Notes: a model not told the origin generated them from the letters alone. A stretch of DNA of 64,000 nt from Ditylenchus dipsaci (GCA_004194705.1 SADC01000200.1:183914-247913), one strand, 5' to 3'. Positions 11,449 through 23,501 are shown, numbered from the stretch's first letter. Numbers and translations are program-made.

Positions 11449-12394
11449 CTATAAAACAACATAGGGCAGAACGCCAAAAACTGCAAAAAGGGGACAAAGG
11501 CTACGACCCAAAATTTGAGGAGTTAACTTTTATATTCGGGCGGATCCCTTATCAGTATTTGTTAAAAATTCCTGATTCCAGCTCTATACTATGGGAAAAC
11601 CTAAGAAACAAGCTTTCGGTGCTAAGTCATCCAAGGTAGAAAAGAAAGTGAAAGTGAACCTATTCGATCTAGTTGGAAAAGGAAAAAAGAAAGCGGTATT
11701 TTCTTACCAATTTTTGCCCTCCTTTACTTTTAATCAACATGTCTATTAGGTCCAAGCTCCAACCTCTGCTGCATTGTCAAGAAAGCGTGCAAATGAATCT
11801 AGGCAGAAGACCATTGGGATCGAGTACAAAAATTTTCATAAAACGAATCAGGTTAATGACTTTCTATTTCTCATATTTACCTTGCCTGCGCTTACTGTTA
11901 TTTAGATCATAGATCGTCGTGTGGCAGAGAGGAGTTCCAAATTTTCGTCCGTTGAAAAGGCAGAGAAGCGTTTTGTGCTGCAAAGAAAGAAGATGTATGC
12001 TTCCAAGAATCGTTTCAACTTAGATGATGACAAATTTCGGGTGGTGATGGTATGTTTAACTCATTTTAATGAAGGTTGTCGAATTTGACCATGTCTTTCT
12101 TTTTTACGAACCATCTGGACCATTCGAGGTTTTTTGACTTCTAAGTTATAGGTCAAAAACCTTTTTTCGCGATAGTTTCAAACAATTAAAGTGAATATGT
12201 TGACTTAAGACTTCATACATTTGGGCTTTCATACTGCATTTCCTGTAATAGTGTGACTCTCTGTAATCTAGCAGATCCCTGGAGTGTGATTCAAAATTGC
12301 GCACCCTCTAATATGGCGGTCCCTCCATTTGGCGGCGCTCCGCAGAATGGGTGGAAAATAAGTCGGTGTGGCCCCTATTGGTATATGATACAAA

Positions 12395-13270
12395 TGATCC
12401 CATCTAAGGTGTATCGTTTTAAAGAGGGGGGGGGGGGGTGCTTGTACATCGAGGAGCGAATATTTTGAACTCTCAGGTTCGATTCTCACTGACTGCACAC
12501 CTAATTTATTTAGTCTATTTTCAGTAGGTTAACTCACTTCTAGGGTCAAAAAGTATCGAGCAATCTATTGTGACCGTTTCCAGCACTGCTTTACTGTTAG
12601 TAACCACCTTAATTTTGCGATTTCATGCACATGACCATCACAATAAATGGAAACCAACTAAAAGCCATATATTTTGGTTATCTTCACCTCCTCCTCTACT
12701 CATTTTACTGACTTCTCGCAAAATTATTTTTTAGAGTCAGAATTTCAACGGGAACCACATGGATATTATTTAACACCGAAACCGGTTTAAAAATTGGGTA
12801 GCTTGCGAAGATTTGATCCAGCGACAAAAGAGTATATTTGAAGGGCAGGATGGCACGGAATCAAACATTTTTGGATTTTAGCTCCAACTAACTTTTACTT
12901 TTTACTTTCTGTGATGGCTTAAAAGAAAGCCTAGAATCTTGGCTACACATTGGTATATAAAACATGTAGAGCTGTAAGAAAAGCAAAGAATTATCAACCA
13001 AACAATCAAAGAATAACCCAAAATGAACGGTTCGAACAAAAACAGATTTCAGGTGGTGTTTTGGCCTGCAACTCAGCGGCGCAGTTGTTTAAGCGTGCGC
13101 TGATGGTGTTGTTGAATAGCAAAGAGCCTGAGCATCATTTTGATACCAAATTGTGCATAAAACAAGAAAAAATCCAGTAGAAAAAAGGTGTGCACCACTG
13201 GGAATCAAACTTGAGGGTTCAAAATATTCGCTCCCCGATGTGCATCCCTCCCACCTTTAAATGGCTGTAT
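12395..13270. repeat. Inverted repeat element in NOP14 intron 3
   Basis: The block around 12410-12500 (GGTGTATCGTTTTAAAGAGGGGG, CGAGGAGCGAATATTTTGAAC, GGTTCGATTCTCA) recurs as complement around 13190-13265 (GGAATCAAACTTGAGGG, CAAAATATTCGCTCCCCGATG). The GGTTCGATTCTC string is a good polymerase III B box, so a tRNA-derived origin of the arms is possible. Confidence 0.55.
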
Positions 13271-13281
13271 AAGAAGAATTT

Positions 13282-13693
13282 TTTTAGACAAAACGGAAAA
13301 ATGCCAAGTTTTGGCGAAAAGTGCCAAGTTTTTTTTTATGAAAATTCTCCAGATTATAGACTAAGTCGGCACATTTTAGCGTCGAATGATAGAAGATATA
13401 TTTGTTGCTGAGAAACACGCTCTATTTAAGGCATAATAATGAATATAACAGAGTTTATTCAGAAGTGAGTACATTTTACTAAACTGGGCATATTTTCACA
13501 AAAATTTGGTACATTTTCGAAAACTGGCACTTTATCCGTAAACTTGGCATTTTTTTACAAAAACTTGGCAGACTTTCGCCGTTAACAAATAAATTGTGTT
13601 AACAAACAAACTAAAACAAATAAAACTTGGCAATTTTCCGCGAAAAACGTGGCACTTTTTCGTGAAAACTTGGCATTTTTACGTATCGTCCAT
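13282..13693. mobile_element. Element filled with AACTTGGCA repeats
   Basis: The left end GACAAAACGGAAAAATGCCAA and the right end TTGGCATTTTTACGTATCGTC are an imperfect inverted pair. The interior repeats TGCCAAGTTTT (left) and AAAACTTGGCA / AAACGTGGCAC (right) between unique spacers. It has the same plan as the other simple-repeat-filled elements. Confidence 0.55.
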
Positions 13694-14445
13694 TTTTTTT
13701 GCTTTAATGGAATTAATTTTATAGGTTTTCCAAGTGATTCGAAGAAAGCGCCAATTATTGAGTCTGACGGTGAGGAGATGGACATCTTGGTGCTGACCTA
13801 GTCGCATTGGCTAATTTCGGTGGTGGTTCATTCGAAGATCGGGATTCAAATGGTCATAGAAGCTACAAGTCTAAGAGGTAGGCATTTAACAGTATTTGAT
13901 AGCCGTTTTAATTTGCTTATTTTACTGCAGGAATGAAGTTCTTGCCAATCTGATAGCTGCCAGCAAACAAGCCAAAGCAGCTCGTCAAATGGAGAAGAGG
14001 CTCAGCTGGACAAACTTGATGACTTGGATGATTTGTTCGAAAAGCTTCGAACGAAGGGTACTTTCGGACTTCAATCTTTTGCAAGCAATGAACATGCCGG
14101 CGATTCCTATGACACCATGGTTGCTCCAATTCAAGCTCTGCTTTCAAGTCACAAATTTTTATCCTATTTAGTATCGCACACTTCAATACGATGGCGCGAA
14201 TCCTAGGAGCCCCAAGAATCGAAGGGTGGTGTAATGGATCAAAAGAAAGAAAGTGTGAAACCTCATAGTTCCACCAAAGTTGCGGCTGATTCAAACGATA
14301 AATACGACGAGGTCGACAGGTGGGAATCTATCAATTCACTTTAGTACTTTTGAAAGCAACTTTTCTTCAGGTTGGACAGCTTGGCGACGTCTAAAGAAGA
14401 TGATATTGTTAATGACAGGTGAATTATCATACGTACACTTGCGAG

Positions 14446-14876
14446 AGGGACCCTGACTGCGATTTGGGTAAGTTTTGATTATTTTCTGCCTACTTTTATG
14501 AAGCGTGCCGAAGTCCCTTATAAACCCGAGTACACAGCTCCGAAGGCCCACTAAGGTAGAACAATGACCAATGCCGATGGTTCACTCATAAAAAGCCATG
14601 CTATGGATATCGGGCTGTTTCTAAAACTTAGGAATGTCGGTTGTCCTTTAAAAGGGCATGCTTGTCGCATCGGGGATGCTTATTGCCCGCACGGTACTCA
14701 GCTAAAATTCATTCTGAAATAATTGTCGTTTGAAATGACCTGGTACCCGCCTTTCAAAATATTCCATCGGCGACGAGCATGCCCCTCTAAAACTTGAAAG
14801 AACACGCTTTACAAGAATCCGCGGAAAATTGTTTTCACTCAAGTTGCCTCAGGTCATAGTCCTGGCCCCTCCCTTG
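14446..14876. mobile_element. MITE family B copy (GGGACCCTGACTG ends) in NOP14
   Basis: The left end is GAGGGACCCTGACTGCGATTT; the right end GGTCATAGTCCTGGCCCCTC is its inverted partner. Internal blocks (GAAGCGTGCCGAAGTCC, CCATGCTATGGATATCGGGCTG) match the copy at 54543-54866. A second MITE (14652-14786) sits inside it. The pair occupies the position where NOP14's central exons should be. Confidence 0.65.
14652..14786. mobile_element. Short TTAA-type MITE (AAGGGCATGCTTGTCGC ends), nested
   Basis: Left end AAGGGCATGCTTGTCGC after TTAA; right end GGCGACGAGCATGCCCCT followed by CTAA. A right-end fragment of the same family (CCATCGGCGGCGAGCATG) occurs near 45017. The AGGGGCATG termini tie it to the TTAA elements at 20064, 36262 and 56025. 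Confidence 0.6.
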
Positions 14877-15499
14877 GTACTTATTATACAGCTGTGATTC
14901 TTACATGCTTTCTTTTTATCTAGATCGAACAGTATATATAGAGCCGGACATGGATGAAGAAGACGACTCAATAAGTATTAAGAAGGAAAAGAAGGGTAAG
15001 TCTGGTCGCAGAACTATGAAGCAGAAGTTGCGAAGGGAAACTCGGGGTGCCATGAAAGAGTTGAGGAAGGATGCAATGTATTTGGCTAAGTAATTTTTTA
15101 ATCTTTCTATTTTGTGATGTAACACTTCCACGCAAACCGATTAAGGCTTCAAAATGAGCAGAGACTCAAGGTCAGCAAAGAGCGCAAGGAAAAGACCAAT
15201 CTCATCATGCAGTCGTTGCAAGGACAAGAGTCGGAGTATAAGAAGCGAAACTTAAAAAATTTAAGTGTCTTATAAATTATTTTTGTGACGTATGTTGTTG
15301 TTATTGGGTCCCTATGGTGAGAGATTATTTGTCACAATAAAATTTTCCCAGTTCATGCTTATTGCTTCATGGTGTGTCGAATTGGAAAATCGGAAAGTTA
15401 GGATAAAGACAAAATACCCAATTACAAAATTGATTGACCAAAACGAAGGAAGCAACCATTCAAATAGACATTTGGCACAAGCAATTTTAAGTACCTAAC

Positions 15500-16278
15500 T
15501 AGGGTTGTCGATTCGATTAATCGAAATCGATTAATCGCACTCATTAATCGAAAAATTTCGATTATCGATTATCGATTCGATTAATCGAAAATTTCGATTA
15601 TCGATTCGATTCATTATTAATGGAATCTTCTGCGGTCTTAAGGTAGCCTTTTATATCACACGGAGAATGTGTACACATGGAAAAGCCAAAGTCTGAAGTA
15701 ATTGCTGAAAAGAAAAGTCTGAAATAATTTCCAGAAAACACAAGCTTAAAGTAATTTTGAAAGCAAAAAAGTCTTAATAATTTTTTGGAAGCCAAAGTCC
15801 GAAATGATATGTAAGACACAGTGTTTTACATATGTCTAGGCATGTCTAGGACCATTTCATGATTAAAATAGAGGGTTTTCGAAAACTGGCTTGTAATGAG
15901 AAAATCCAAAATGCTCTGGTAAATTGAAATCACTCAGATACAAGTTTGCGAGCAATAGATAGCCCTGATTACGCCCTCTGTTCTGGTATATTACACATCT
16001 AAGTCCTTCTTTAATTTAAGCGAGTACCGCCGATTTTTCGCACAAATTCCAGGTGGTTAAGAGTAGGTGAAAGTGACCTAATTTAGGAGCTATTTTACCC
16101 GTTCCACTCATACCTTTTCACGAAAACCCATTCCACTCATACCTTTTCACGAAATTTTCGGGTTTTTCGATTCGATTCATTGAAAATTTCGATTATCGAT
16201 TCGATTAATCGAAAATTTCGATTTTCGATTATCGATTCGATTCGATTAATCGAAAATTTCGATGCATCGACAACCCTA
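15500..16278. mobile_element. hAT-like element with TAGGGTTGTCGAT ends and ATTCGATTAATCG arrays
   Basis: It starts TAGGGTTGTCGATTCGATT and ends ATGCATCGACAACCCTA. Arrays of CGATTAATCGAAATTT-type palindromic units lie inside each end (15505-15615 and 16160-16270), around about 540 bp of unique sequence without a credible ORF. I see no target duplication. The ends are like those of the 23350 element, which has one. Confidence 0.65.
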
Positions 16279-16399
16279 GTTGTATGTGGGTGTTTCAATA
16301 ATTTTTGTTTGTCCAAAGAGTTTTATTTAAGCATTTTAGACTTTTACTATGCATAGAAGAAAAATAATTATTTTCACAATGCAAAGACGTTGAATACTA

Positions 16400-16476
16400 G
16401 TCATGGCCGAAAATTTCGGTTTTCGGCTTTCGGCTCGGCTTGGCCGGCCGAAAATTTCGGCCGGCCGACAACCCTA
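16400..16476. mobile_element. Short GGCCGAAAATTTCGG element with CAACCCTAG end
   Basis: Seventy-seven bases of degenerate GGCCGAAAATTTCGGCC palindromes end in CGACAACCCTAG, identical in its last 10 bases to the right end of 15500-16278. The left end (TAGTCATGGCCG) is degraded. Confidence 0.5.
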
Positions 16477-16479
16477 GTC

Positions 16480-17800
16480 TTTTGCTAAAAAAAATAACAT
16501 GGTTCATTTTTGTACAAATATTTGACTAAAAATCATGAAATTTGAAAAGATTTAGCCATCAACTCCCACAGTCATGTCGGTACTCAACAAGCATATTACT
16601 GGTATCTTAGGTTTACCCATTACTGGCCATGCTAGCTCATGATATACTATTTATTTCTGCAAGCACAGTGTTTTTATGTTACCATAATGCTAACAGATGT
16701 AAAAAGAGTTTAACAGAATCATTATTGTAAAATGCAAACCAATGTTAGTGTATAACGAGAAAAACACAATGAGTGATGTTAACTTTGGCCATTTTTTTTA
16801 ATGATAAATTTGAAAAAAAGCCTTTTTGCAAAGAAACATTTTCTTAGTTACTTATGGATTTTTTCGGCGCACGGCGCATGAAATGATCGGCGACATGTTG
16901 CGCGCTCGGCGCCGATTTTTTTAAAAATCCGGCGCCGGTGCTGTGCTAAAACTGCATGTTTGTAGGAAATATGTCACAAGGATTGCCACAATCTGCTCTT
17001 TCAAATGAGGGTATTTGATGAGGGTCTTTTTCTCATCTGTACGAAAAAACTGGAAAAACTAGCGTCCAACGCTCAGGTCCACCATTTTCTCACCAGGTAA
17101 ATTCAAACTCAAAGCTGCTCGAAAGCGTGTCGTACTCCTGTATAACTGGTCAATGATTGGTCAATACTTGTAGAAAAATTCAACAGTTACCACAGCCACT
17201 TAAAATTCAAATCATAATCAATTTACGATTTTTGCGCCAAATCAAAAAATTCGAAAATTGACTGAGATTTCTATACATGTAACTCCAAGTAATCCTAGGT
17301 CTGTAACGGATATCATTTTTATCGGTTTTAGGTAAACTTATCCGCAAAAGCTTCCTCACATTCAGGGCATTGAAATAAGTTATCACTCACCGCAAAGATA
17401 AGCAATTTTTGAGTTTATAATGAAGTTTTCGAAAAATATACCGAAACACATCCTCTGGCTTCGCAACTATAACTGGTCTGAAATTCTGCGTTATATTTGA
17501 AAGCTCGAAAATGGAGCTGTAGCCTGATAGAAAAGTAAATTTGCTACGATTTCGTACCAAAGAAGTGTGCAAAAGATACAATTTGGGTGGTTTTATACAA
17601 AAAAACGCAAAAACCCCTAATTTTACTCGTAAAAATACCAGTTGTTCGCTTCAAATGACCTCTAGCTTCTAAATTTCTGACTATGCGAAAATCGGTCTGA
17701 CTTTTCTTGTAGCTAATGTATGGGCTATCTTTTGGTGTATGAGCCGTACTAAATCGACGACTTTTTTACATTTTTTGACGGAATGAAATTTGGTATAATT
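16480..17800. other. No gene or repeat arms recognised
   Basis: AT-rich sequence with one GC-rich cluster (16865-16935, repeated CGGCGC) of unknown origin. No exon could be supported on either strand. Confidence 0.4.
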
Positions 17801-17810
17801 TGTAGGTACC

Positions 17811-18163
17811 ATGATGACTCGCAATTCAAGCTCGAAAAGAGGCAAGGAGCAAGCCCGCGGTCGAGAAATAGTCAGCCAACTGGTGTGTTTCTCTCCGGAA
17901 TTCGTTCAGCCGCAATCAAAAAAAAGGTCAGTTTTTTGCGATAGATGTTTCAGGCTCATGTAGGACCTCAACAGCTTATGCTGTTTCCATATTACTACAG
18001 CATTTATAACGTGTCCGTCATTCAGGTATTCACTAGCTCTGCAGTCTGCTGAGGTGAGCAAACGACTGCTAAAGCAGGGAAGATCGCGTCGATGAAGCGT
18101 GCCAAGGATGTCTTAAATGCTAGAGCTGAAAAGACTGGAGATGCTCAGGTCGAGTTTGTGTGA
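17811..18163 (+). CDS. Small basic protein, two exons, unrecognised
   Basis: An ATG pair at 17811 follows an acceptor (TTTGTAG) by 5 nt, as for a trans-spliced gene start. Exon 1 (17811-17926) reads MMTRNSSSKRGKEQARGRE and on to PQSKKR, ending in phase 2 at AG|GTCAGT. Exon 2 opens at 18026 after TTCAG and continues in phase as YSLALQSAEV. One base then seems to be missing near 18054, after which the frame reads AGKIASMKRAKDVLNARAEK to a TGA at 18161. The predicted product is about 85 residues, Lys/Arg/Ala-rich with a probable C-terminal helix. I do not recognise the family. The agreeing splice phase and the biased composition argue that it is coding. Confidence 0.4.
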
Positions 18164-20060
18164 GGCTTTCTGATTTCCCAGGTAATGTTTTTCTGAGTTC
18201 GTTCGGAGCCTGTAGTGTTTTAATTGCTTTGCTTTCAGCATCTGATAATGAATGCAATCGTCTTTTGTAAACTTCCTATGGTGCGCGTCAGTTGAGAAGA
18301 AGTTTTGGCAGTGATTCTTATGTCCAAGTGCTGATGGCTCGCCCAAGAAATAGGCTGCGTTGAAAAGAAGGGGTTGCTCTGTCATTATCAAGAAATAATT
18401 GTTCATTCTCGTTAATTTTATCGTTGTTCTCCACTAATTTATAGTATTTGTTGTTTTCAGAAGAATAAAGATAGAGTTTTGAGTCTTTTAAGATAGTAGA
18501 GGTTGTTGAAGAGCGGATCTTTGCCATAAAACTATTCAATCGCACATTTTTAAAACATTTTCGATTAAAATTTTGGATTTTGCAAAAAAATATTCTTGTA
18601 CTGCACCAGGATTCGAAGTTTAGGGGTCGTGAAATTAAAAAATAACATACTAAAAAAATTATTTTTCGAAAATTCTTGGCGTTTTGCTGTTTTCAAAGTG
18701 ATTATGATTTTGGATTTTAAGGGGCTATGTTACATGATAGTCGAAAAATCAGCAGAAAAATTTAACCAAAGTCACTCTGAAATTACAGGAAAATAAAGGA
18801 AACCAGCAGTTTTCTTAGTATCGAGGCAAAAACGAAATTCGCCAAATCAAAATTTCTCAAAAACGAAATTTGCCACAGCGAAATTTGCCAAACGTGAGCT
18901 TTACCTAAAAATATTTGCTCAATGCTAACAGCGAATTTCGAACAGTGGATGTAGCTGGTTGTGAAGAATTGCATGAGCTTTCCATTTCCAGAGCATGCTC
19001 ATGGAGTCCCCATCTTCCATCTCTTCTACCCCAGCCTAGTCCAAAAAAGAAATAGACGATTGGTGTCTTAAACTAACTCACCTTTTTTGCGTATTAGAAT
19101 TCAAATATAGTTTGTATTTCACAATATCTGGTCGATTATGAACAAATTCAAAAATTTAAAAATAATTTAACCCCCGTGAGTGAGAGCGGGAGTGAGAGTG
19201 AGGTGCATTGTGAACACCCCGTCACTCTCACTATGTGAACAGTTCATTAATGAAAAGATAAGGAAAATATCTTCACAACTGTATATAGAAATTTAACACA
19301 CCATAAAAAAATACACAAGAATACAGGTCATGAATAAATTAAAAATATTTCGAAAAAAGCCACACGGTGCTTTAAAAACGACACCCTGCCAGCCCTGCTC
19401 TGTGGCCAAACTTTATCTCAAGCATTCTCGGTTAAGATGAGCAGAAATGGGGGAGCAAAGAGTCAGAAACGGTGTTCTCGACAAGAACTTCTCGTAGGGA
19501 GATTAATTAAATTTTGGTCACAAGTCTATGGTATTTATTTTTCATAATCATACAAGAGTAATTGAAATAAAAAAATTTGTGTTTAAATTCAAAAAAAATC
19601 CATGATATCCACCCTGTTGTTTTCTGGTATAAAAATCCTACCACCTGTTTTTTAATGTTTATTTTTTTATGAAAACATTCAATGTTTAAGCTACATAATG
19701 AGACTGAATTTGTTTATTTCTGACACGAAACATAAATATGAAAGACCTGTGACTAAAAATTTACAGGGCTAAAAAGGACAAGTCAAATTATTGACTTTTT
19801 CTTAAAAAATGTAATCTTGATCGCTTAAGCTGACCTTTTTCTGCAAATTTTTTCTATTTCAAAGTTTATTAAATGGAGTGGAAAATAAGAATTTGAGTTA
19901 TGCTATCCTCAATACTGCCCTAAAGTAATAAATTACTTTTCAAAGTTTTTGTTGAGTTGGAGGGCGGTTTTAGGTCAACATCATTAACAAATTTTTTTGT
20001 CCAAAATAAGATTTTTTTCTGAAAGTGCAGTAAATGAGCTACAAATAAAGTAGTGTTAGT
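18164..20060. other. Gene-poor stretch with one short GTGAGAGCGGGA repeat
   Basis: At 19178-19252 a degenerate GTGAGAGCGGGAGTGAGAG array is followed by its complement CTCACTCT, with TTGTGAACA and TATGTGAACAG blocks. These TGTGAAC signatures recur in the 2414 element. The rest shows no exon or repeat that I can support. Confidence 0.45.
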
Positions 20061-20063
20061 TAA

Positions 20064-20868
20064 AGGGCATGTTCGTGCGCGATGAAACACAATTTTCAAA
20101 AAGAAAAGGCGCGAACCAGGCGTGCCAGAGATTTGAAAAAGATTTAAATTTTTATATGAATTTTAAATTTCGTCAAACCCAGCAATTGTGTGTGCAGCGA
20201 AAGGCATTAGTACTCAACTTAACCCCTACCATTCAGCCGGTCGGGTCCCGAGGTTGAAATTGAGCTGGACCTCTTCGGAGTGTCTCGTGCTCTGAGTTTT
20301 GGATTCGCTAAGCCTGTGGTTCGGTTGTTGGTTTATGTAACGTAACTGCTTCTTGTTGGTTATCCCTCGATTTCGGTTCAGGTAACCGAAATCGAAAATC
20401 TTGTTTACCTGACAGATCTACAAAAGAGCGAGAAAATTCGAGAAGAGTTGTTATGAAAAATTGGATTATTACTTGTTCCGCCCTGTTCGCTATACAGAGT
20501 GTGCAGCCACGCACAGATAGAACGCCGAACCAAAGGCAAATCTAAAACTCGACAGAAAACCGAAATCGAGGGATAACCAACCGGAAGCAGTTACCCGGAC
20601 AAACAACCGAACCAAAGGCTCGGCGAATTCAAACTCAGAGCACGAGACACTCCGAAGAGGTCCAGCTCAGTTTCAACTCGGGACCCGACCTGGCTGAATG
20701 ATAGGGGTTAAGTTGAGTACTCATGCCTTTCGCTGCACACACAATTGCTGGGTTTGACGAAATTCAAAATTCATATACAAAATTTAAATCTTTTTCAAAT
20801 CTCTGGCACGCCTGGTTCGCGCCTTTTCTATTTTAAAAATTGTGTTTCATCACGCACGAACATGCCCT
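20064..20868. mobile_element. Non-autonomous TTAA transposon (AGGGCATGTTCGTG ends)
   Basis: It is flanked by TTAA on both sides (20060-20063, 20869-20872). The first about 95 bases (AGGGCATGTTCGTG..., AGGCGCGAACCAGGCGTGCC) are the inverse of the last about 170. They match the ends of the autonomous element at 36262-40037 closely. The interior is a second palindrome (GAGGTCCAGCTCA and AATCGAGGGATAACC on both arms). It contains no transposase, so mobility would have to come from a relative such as 36262-40037. Confidence 0.85.
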
Positions 20869-21047
20869 TTAAAGGGTCATATTCAAAATTTGAGTTTGAC
20901 ATCAGAAGAATTTGAAAAATGCGAATTTTCGGAATGCTTAAAAATTGCTGTCTTGGTAGATACTCTTTTCTTTTCACACTTTTCAATTTTTAATTTCAAT
21001 TTCAAAAGAGTGACCAGACATGCTTAATTTTTTAAATGTGTTTTCTA

Positions 21048-21646
21048 CAGGGTGGCCCAAAAAAACCTGAAATTTTTCAAAATTAACACTGTTTTATTTT
21101 AAGCTTTTGAATTTTTCATTTCTAACATCATGTAGTAGTGTTTGATAGCTTGTTTGAACGCCAAGATCAAGCGCTACGTGCTAGTACAAAAACGTTTCGA
21201 AAATTACAGCAAAAATTCAGATGTTTGTATCAGAATTTGTTGTTCGAATGTAGACATTTAAAGCATTTTAATTGAGACAGTTACAGCCATCATAATTTTG
21301 CGTGTCGCTTTTTTTTTATTGTCTTTTTCATCTTACTCTCTTATTTGTTTATTGAATTTGGTGTAACAAGGATGGACGGTTGCAGTCTTAGGTCATAAGG
21401 TCAGCTTCAAGGCAAGCAAGATATGGGAAGCAACCACTTAGTGAGTTAGCCCTGTGCAGCAAGCCGCGTTAATCTCATGCTACGAGAGCTAGACCTAAGA
21501 CTACGGCAGAATGAGAGACTGGTTACCGGTCTCACAACCGTTATCTAAACATCCTTGCTGGCACCAAAAAATCTTTATTTCAGACGGTGCGCCGAAGTCC
21601 TTGACGAAAAATTTCAGATTTTTTCAGGTTTTTTTGGTCCACCCTG
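21048..21646. mobile_element. Mariner-like MITE (CAGGGTGGCCCAAAAAAACC ends)
   Basis: The left end CAGGGTGGCCCAAAAAAACC and the right end GGTTTTTTTGGTCCACCCTG are inverted; TA flanks both sides (21046-21047, 21647-21648). A further inner pair of AAATTTTTC blocks follows. The centre (21370-21550) holds GGATG..ACGGTTG and CTTAGGTCATAAG hairpins. TA target sites and CAGGGTG ends fit Tc1/mariner-type MITEs. No ORF. Confidence 0.7.
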
Positions 21647-21661
21647 TACATTATGAGTTTC

Positions 21662-22945
21662 GCACCAGAAAATTGTGTGACGTTAACTGCGTGGCAGTGA
21701 AAAAAATCGGTCAGCGACCTTTACCACTTAAAAATAAAGAGTTTTTGGAAAACTCGGCCAAAAGGGGTTAAGAAATTCCGCTTAAGACAACTTTTGGGTG
21801 TATTCTCTAGTAGGGTCGAAAACAGATATCTTCTAAGCTAAATATCTTTAAAAAAAAATCAGTCTTTAAAAATCAGTCTTGTGTATCCTATTGCCGGGCC
21901 CTTAGGGGGTCCGGCTCCAAAAATTTAGCCAAACCCAAATGGGTAGGCGGGTCAGGACCCTGCTGTTTTCTTTGACAGCTTTTTTTTCTTTTTTATTTGT
22001 TATGAACGCCAGTGCGATTTTTTCCACCCTCTGCGTGATTGTCATGCCATTAGTCTAATAGGCTTCTCAATAGCGTGCTGGGTTTGGCTAACAAAGATTG
22101 CTTAGAGAAAAAATACTCTTTGCTGTGCTAAAATAGGGTCGCAGAAGGTGGGTCGCAAACAGCTATTTCCTCAGCTAAATATCTTACCCCTTGCTCAAAG
22201 TCTTGGTCGAGGTCGATGTTGCTCACGGTCCTTAGTCGTGGGCGAGGTCGATGTGTGCTCAAAGTCAAAAAAGTCAAATTAAACGCCAGTAATTGATTCA
22301 TTCAGTCCGAAAATAGCTTATCCCATCTTTTTCAAATGATTTCAGGCCGAATAATAGGTTTGTGTTGCTTTGAACATGTTTTTGAATAGTGGTCGACAAG
22401 CTTTTCCTAAACGCTTTTCGGACCAGAATTCAACCTTTTTGCCTTTGGACACCAAAGGCAACAAGAAAATTGTGTGACGTTAACTGCGTGGCAGTGAAAA
22501 AAATCGGTCACCGACTTTCACCACTAAAAAATAAAGAGTTTTCGGAAAACTCGGCCAAAAAGGGCTTACGAAATCCTGCTTAAGACAACTTCTGGGTGTA
22601 TTTCCTAGTAGGGTGGAAAACAGCTACCTTCTCAGCTAAATATCTTTGAAAATCTTTGCAAATCAACCACGACTGTAATGAAATCAGTCTTGCGTATCCA
22701 ATTGCCGGCCCCGTAGGGGATCCAGCTCCAAAAATTTAGCCAAACCCAAATGGGTAGGCGGGTCAGGACCCTGCTGTTTTCTTTGACAGCTTTTTTATTT
22801 TTTTATTTGTTATAAACGCCACTGCCATTATTTTTCATCTTCATCAAGATTGTCATGCTAAGAGTCTACTAATGTTCTCATTAAGTTGCTGGGTTTGGCA
22901 AGCAAAGAACTCCTTAGAGAAAAAGTACTCTTTGCTATGTTAAAA
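21662..22945. repeat. Two-unit tandem duplication, about 0.8-kb period
   Basis: About 470 bp beginning GAAAATTGTGTGACGTTAAC and ending near AGAGAAAAAATACTCTTTGC (21662-22130) recurs at 22464-22940 in the same orientation at roughly 90% identity. The block CCAAACCCAAATGGGTAGGC is perfect in both. The spacer 22130-22463 includes a TGCTCAAAGTC / GGTCGAGGTCGATG simple repeat (22190-22270). No exon is apparent. Confidence 0.75.
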
Positions 22946-23349
22946 TAATTTAACCTGAGACTCGAGAGAGATTATCAGGTCGTTCAGAAAGTTAGCGATC
23001 ACCCTGAACACATTTGTTTTGATTTTTTTCAATTTTCCGCAACTGAAGCTACACTGAAAAAATTGCGGTGCAAAGGGTTTATTCCGGCTTAGAGTACAAC
23101 ATTTTTTATCCCCTATCGATATTTCACTGTATTTGCCGATATGCCTTGTAGCTGTTGGTTCCATGTATGTGGGTGGCAAAATAGCTCAGAAAGCAGCCAC
23201 TTTTTTATAAGAAAATAAAATATTCGTCCATTCGAAGACGATGATGATGATTGATGCAACACACGAAACATAGCATTAATATTTTAAAAAAGTGCGAGTA
23301 GTGAAATTTGTATAAATAAATTCTTTTAAATAATCAAGATTGTTTATTG

Positions 23350-23501
23350 TAGAGTTGTAAAAATTCCCGGAAATATAGAAAACCGGGAATATTCCCGGGA
23401 ATATTCCCAATATAGGGAAAATACCGGGAAACCGGGAATATTCCCAATGTTCCGGAATATTTCCGGAAATATTCCGGGAATATTCCCATTGTACAACCCT
23501 A
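23350..23501. mobile_element. hAT-type MITE with GGGAATATTCCC interior
   Basis: It starts TAGAGTTGTA and ends TACAACCCTA, with a perfect 8-bp target duplication GTTTATTG on both sides (23342-23349, 23502-23509). The 150-bp interior is almost wholly degenerate CCGGGAATATTCCCGG palindromes. The 8-bp duplication and AGGGTTGTA end are hAT features. Confidence 0.85.

Larger units (their letters stand above)
11591..15275 (+). pseudogene. nop14: NOP14-like gene, frameshifted and lacking the central domain
   Basis: NOP14 is a nucleolar SSU-processome protein needed for 18S rRNA maturation. Exons 11591-11695, 11750-11851 and 11906-12049 give the basic N-terminus (MGKPKKQAFGAKSSK..., then RRVAERSSKFSSVEKAEKR and KKMYASKNRFNLDDDKF). 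Exon 13725-13877 carries GADLVALANFGGG, matching the family's LTAAHFGGG segment; 13931 onward carries NEVLANLIAASKQAKAARQ and LDDLDDLFEKL. The C-terminus is 14924-15089 plus 15146-15275 (MKQKLRRETRGAMKELRKD...LAKLQNEQRLKVSKERK). Frames break near the end of exon 3, near 13796 and near 13993. The roughly 400 residues expected between about 14420 and 14924 are missing; a nested MITE pair occupies that place. An acceptor (TGATTCCAG) ends 11 nt before the ATG. It may be a broken duplicate, or a real gene damaged by assembly collapse. Confidence 0.75.
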
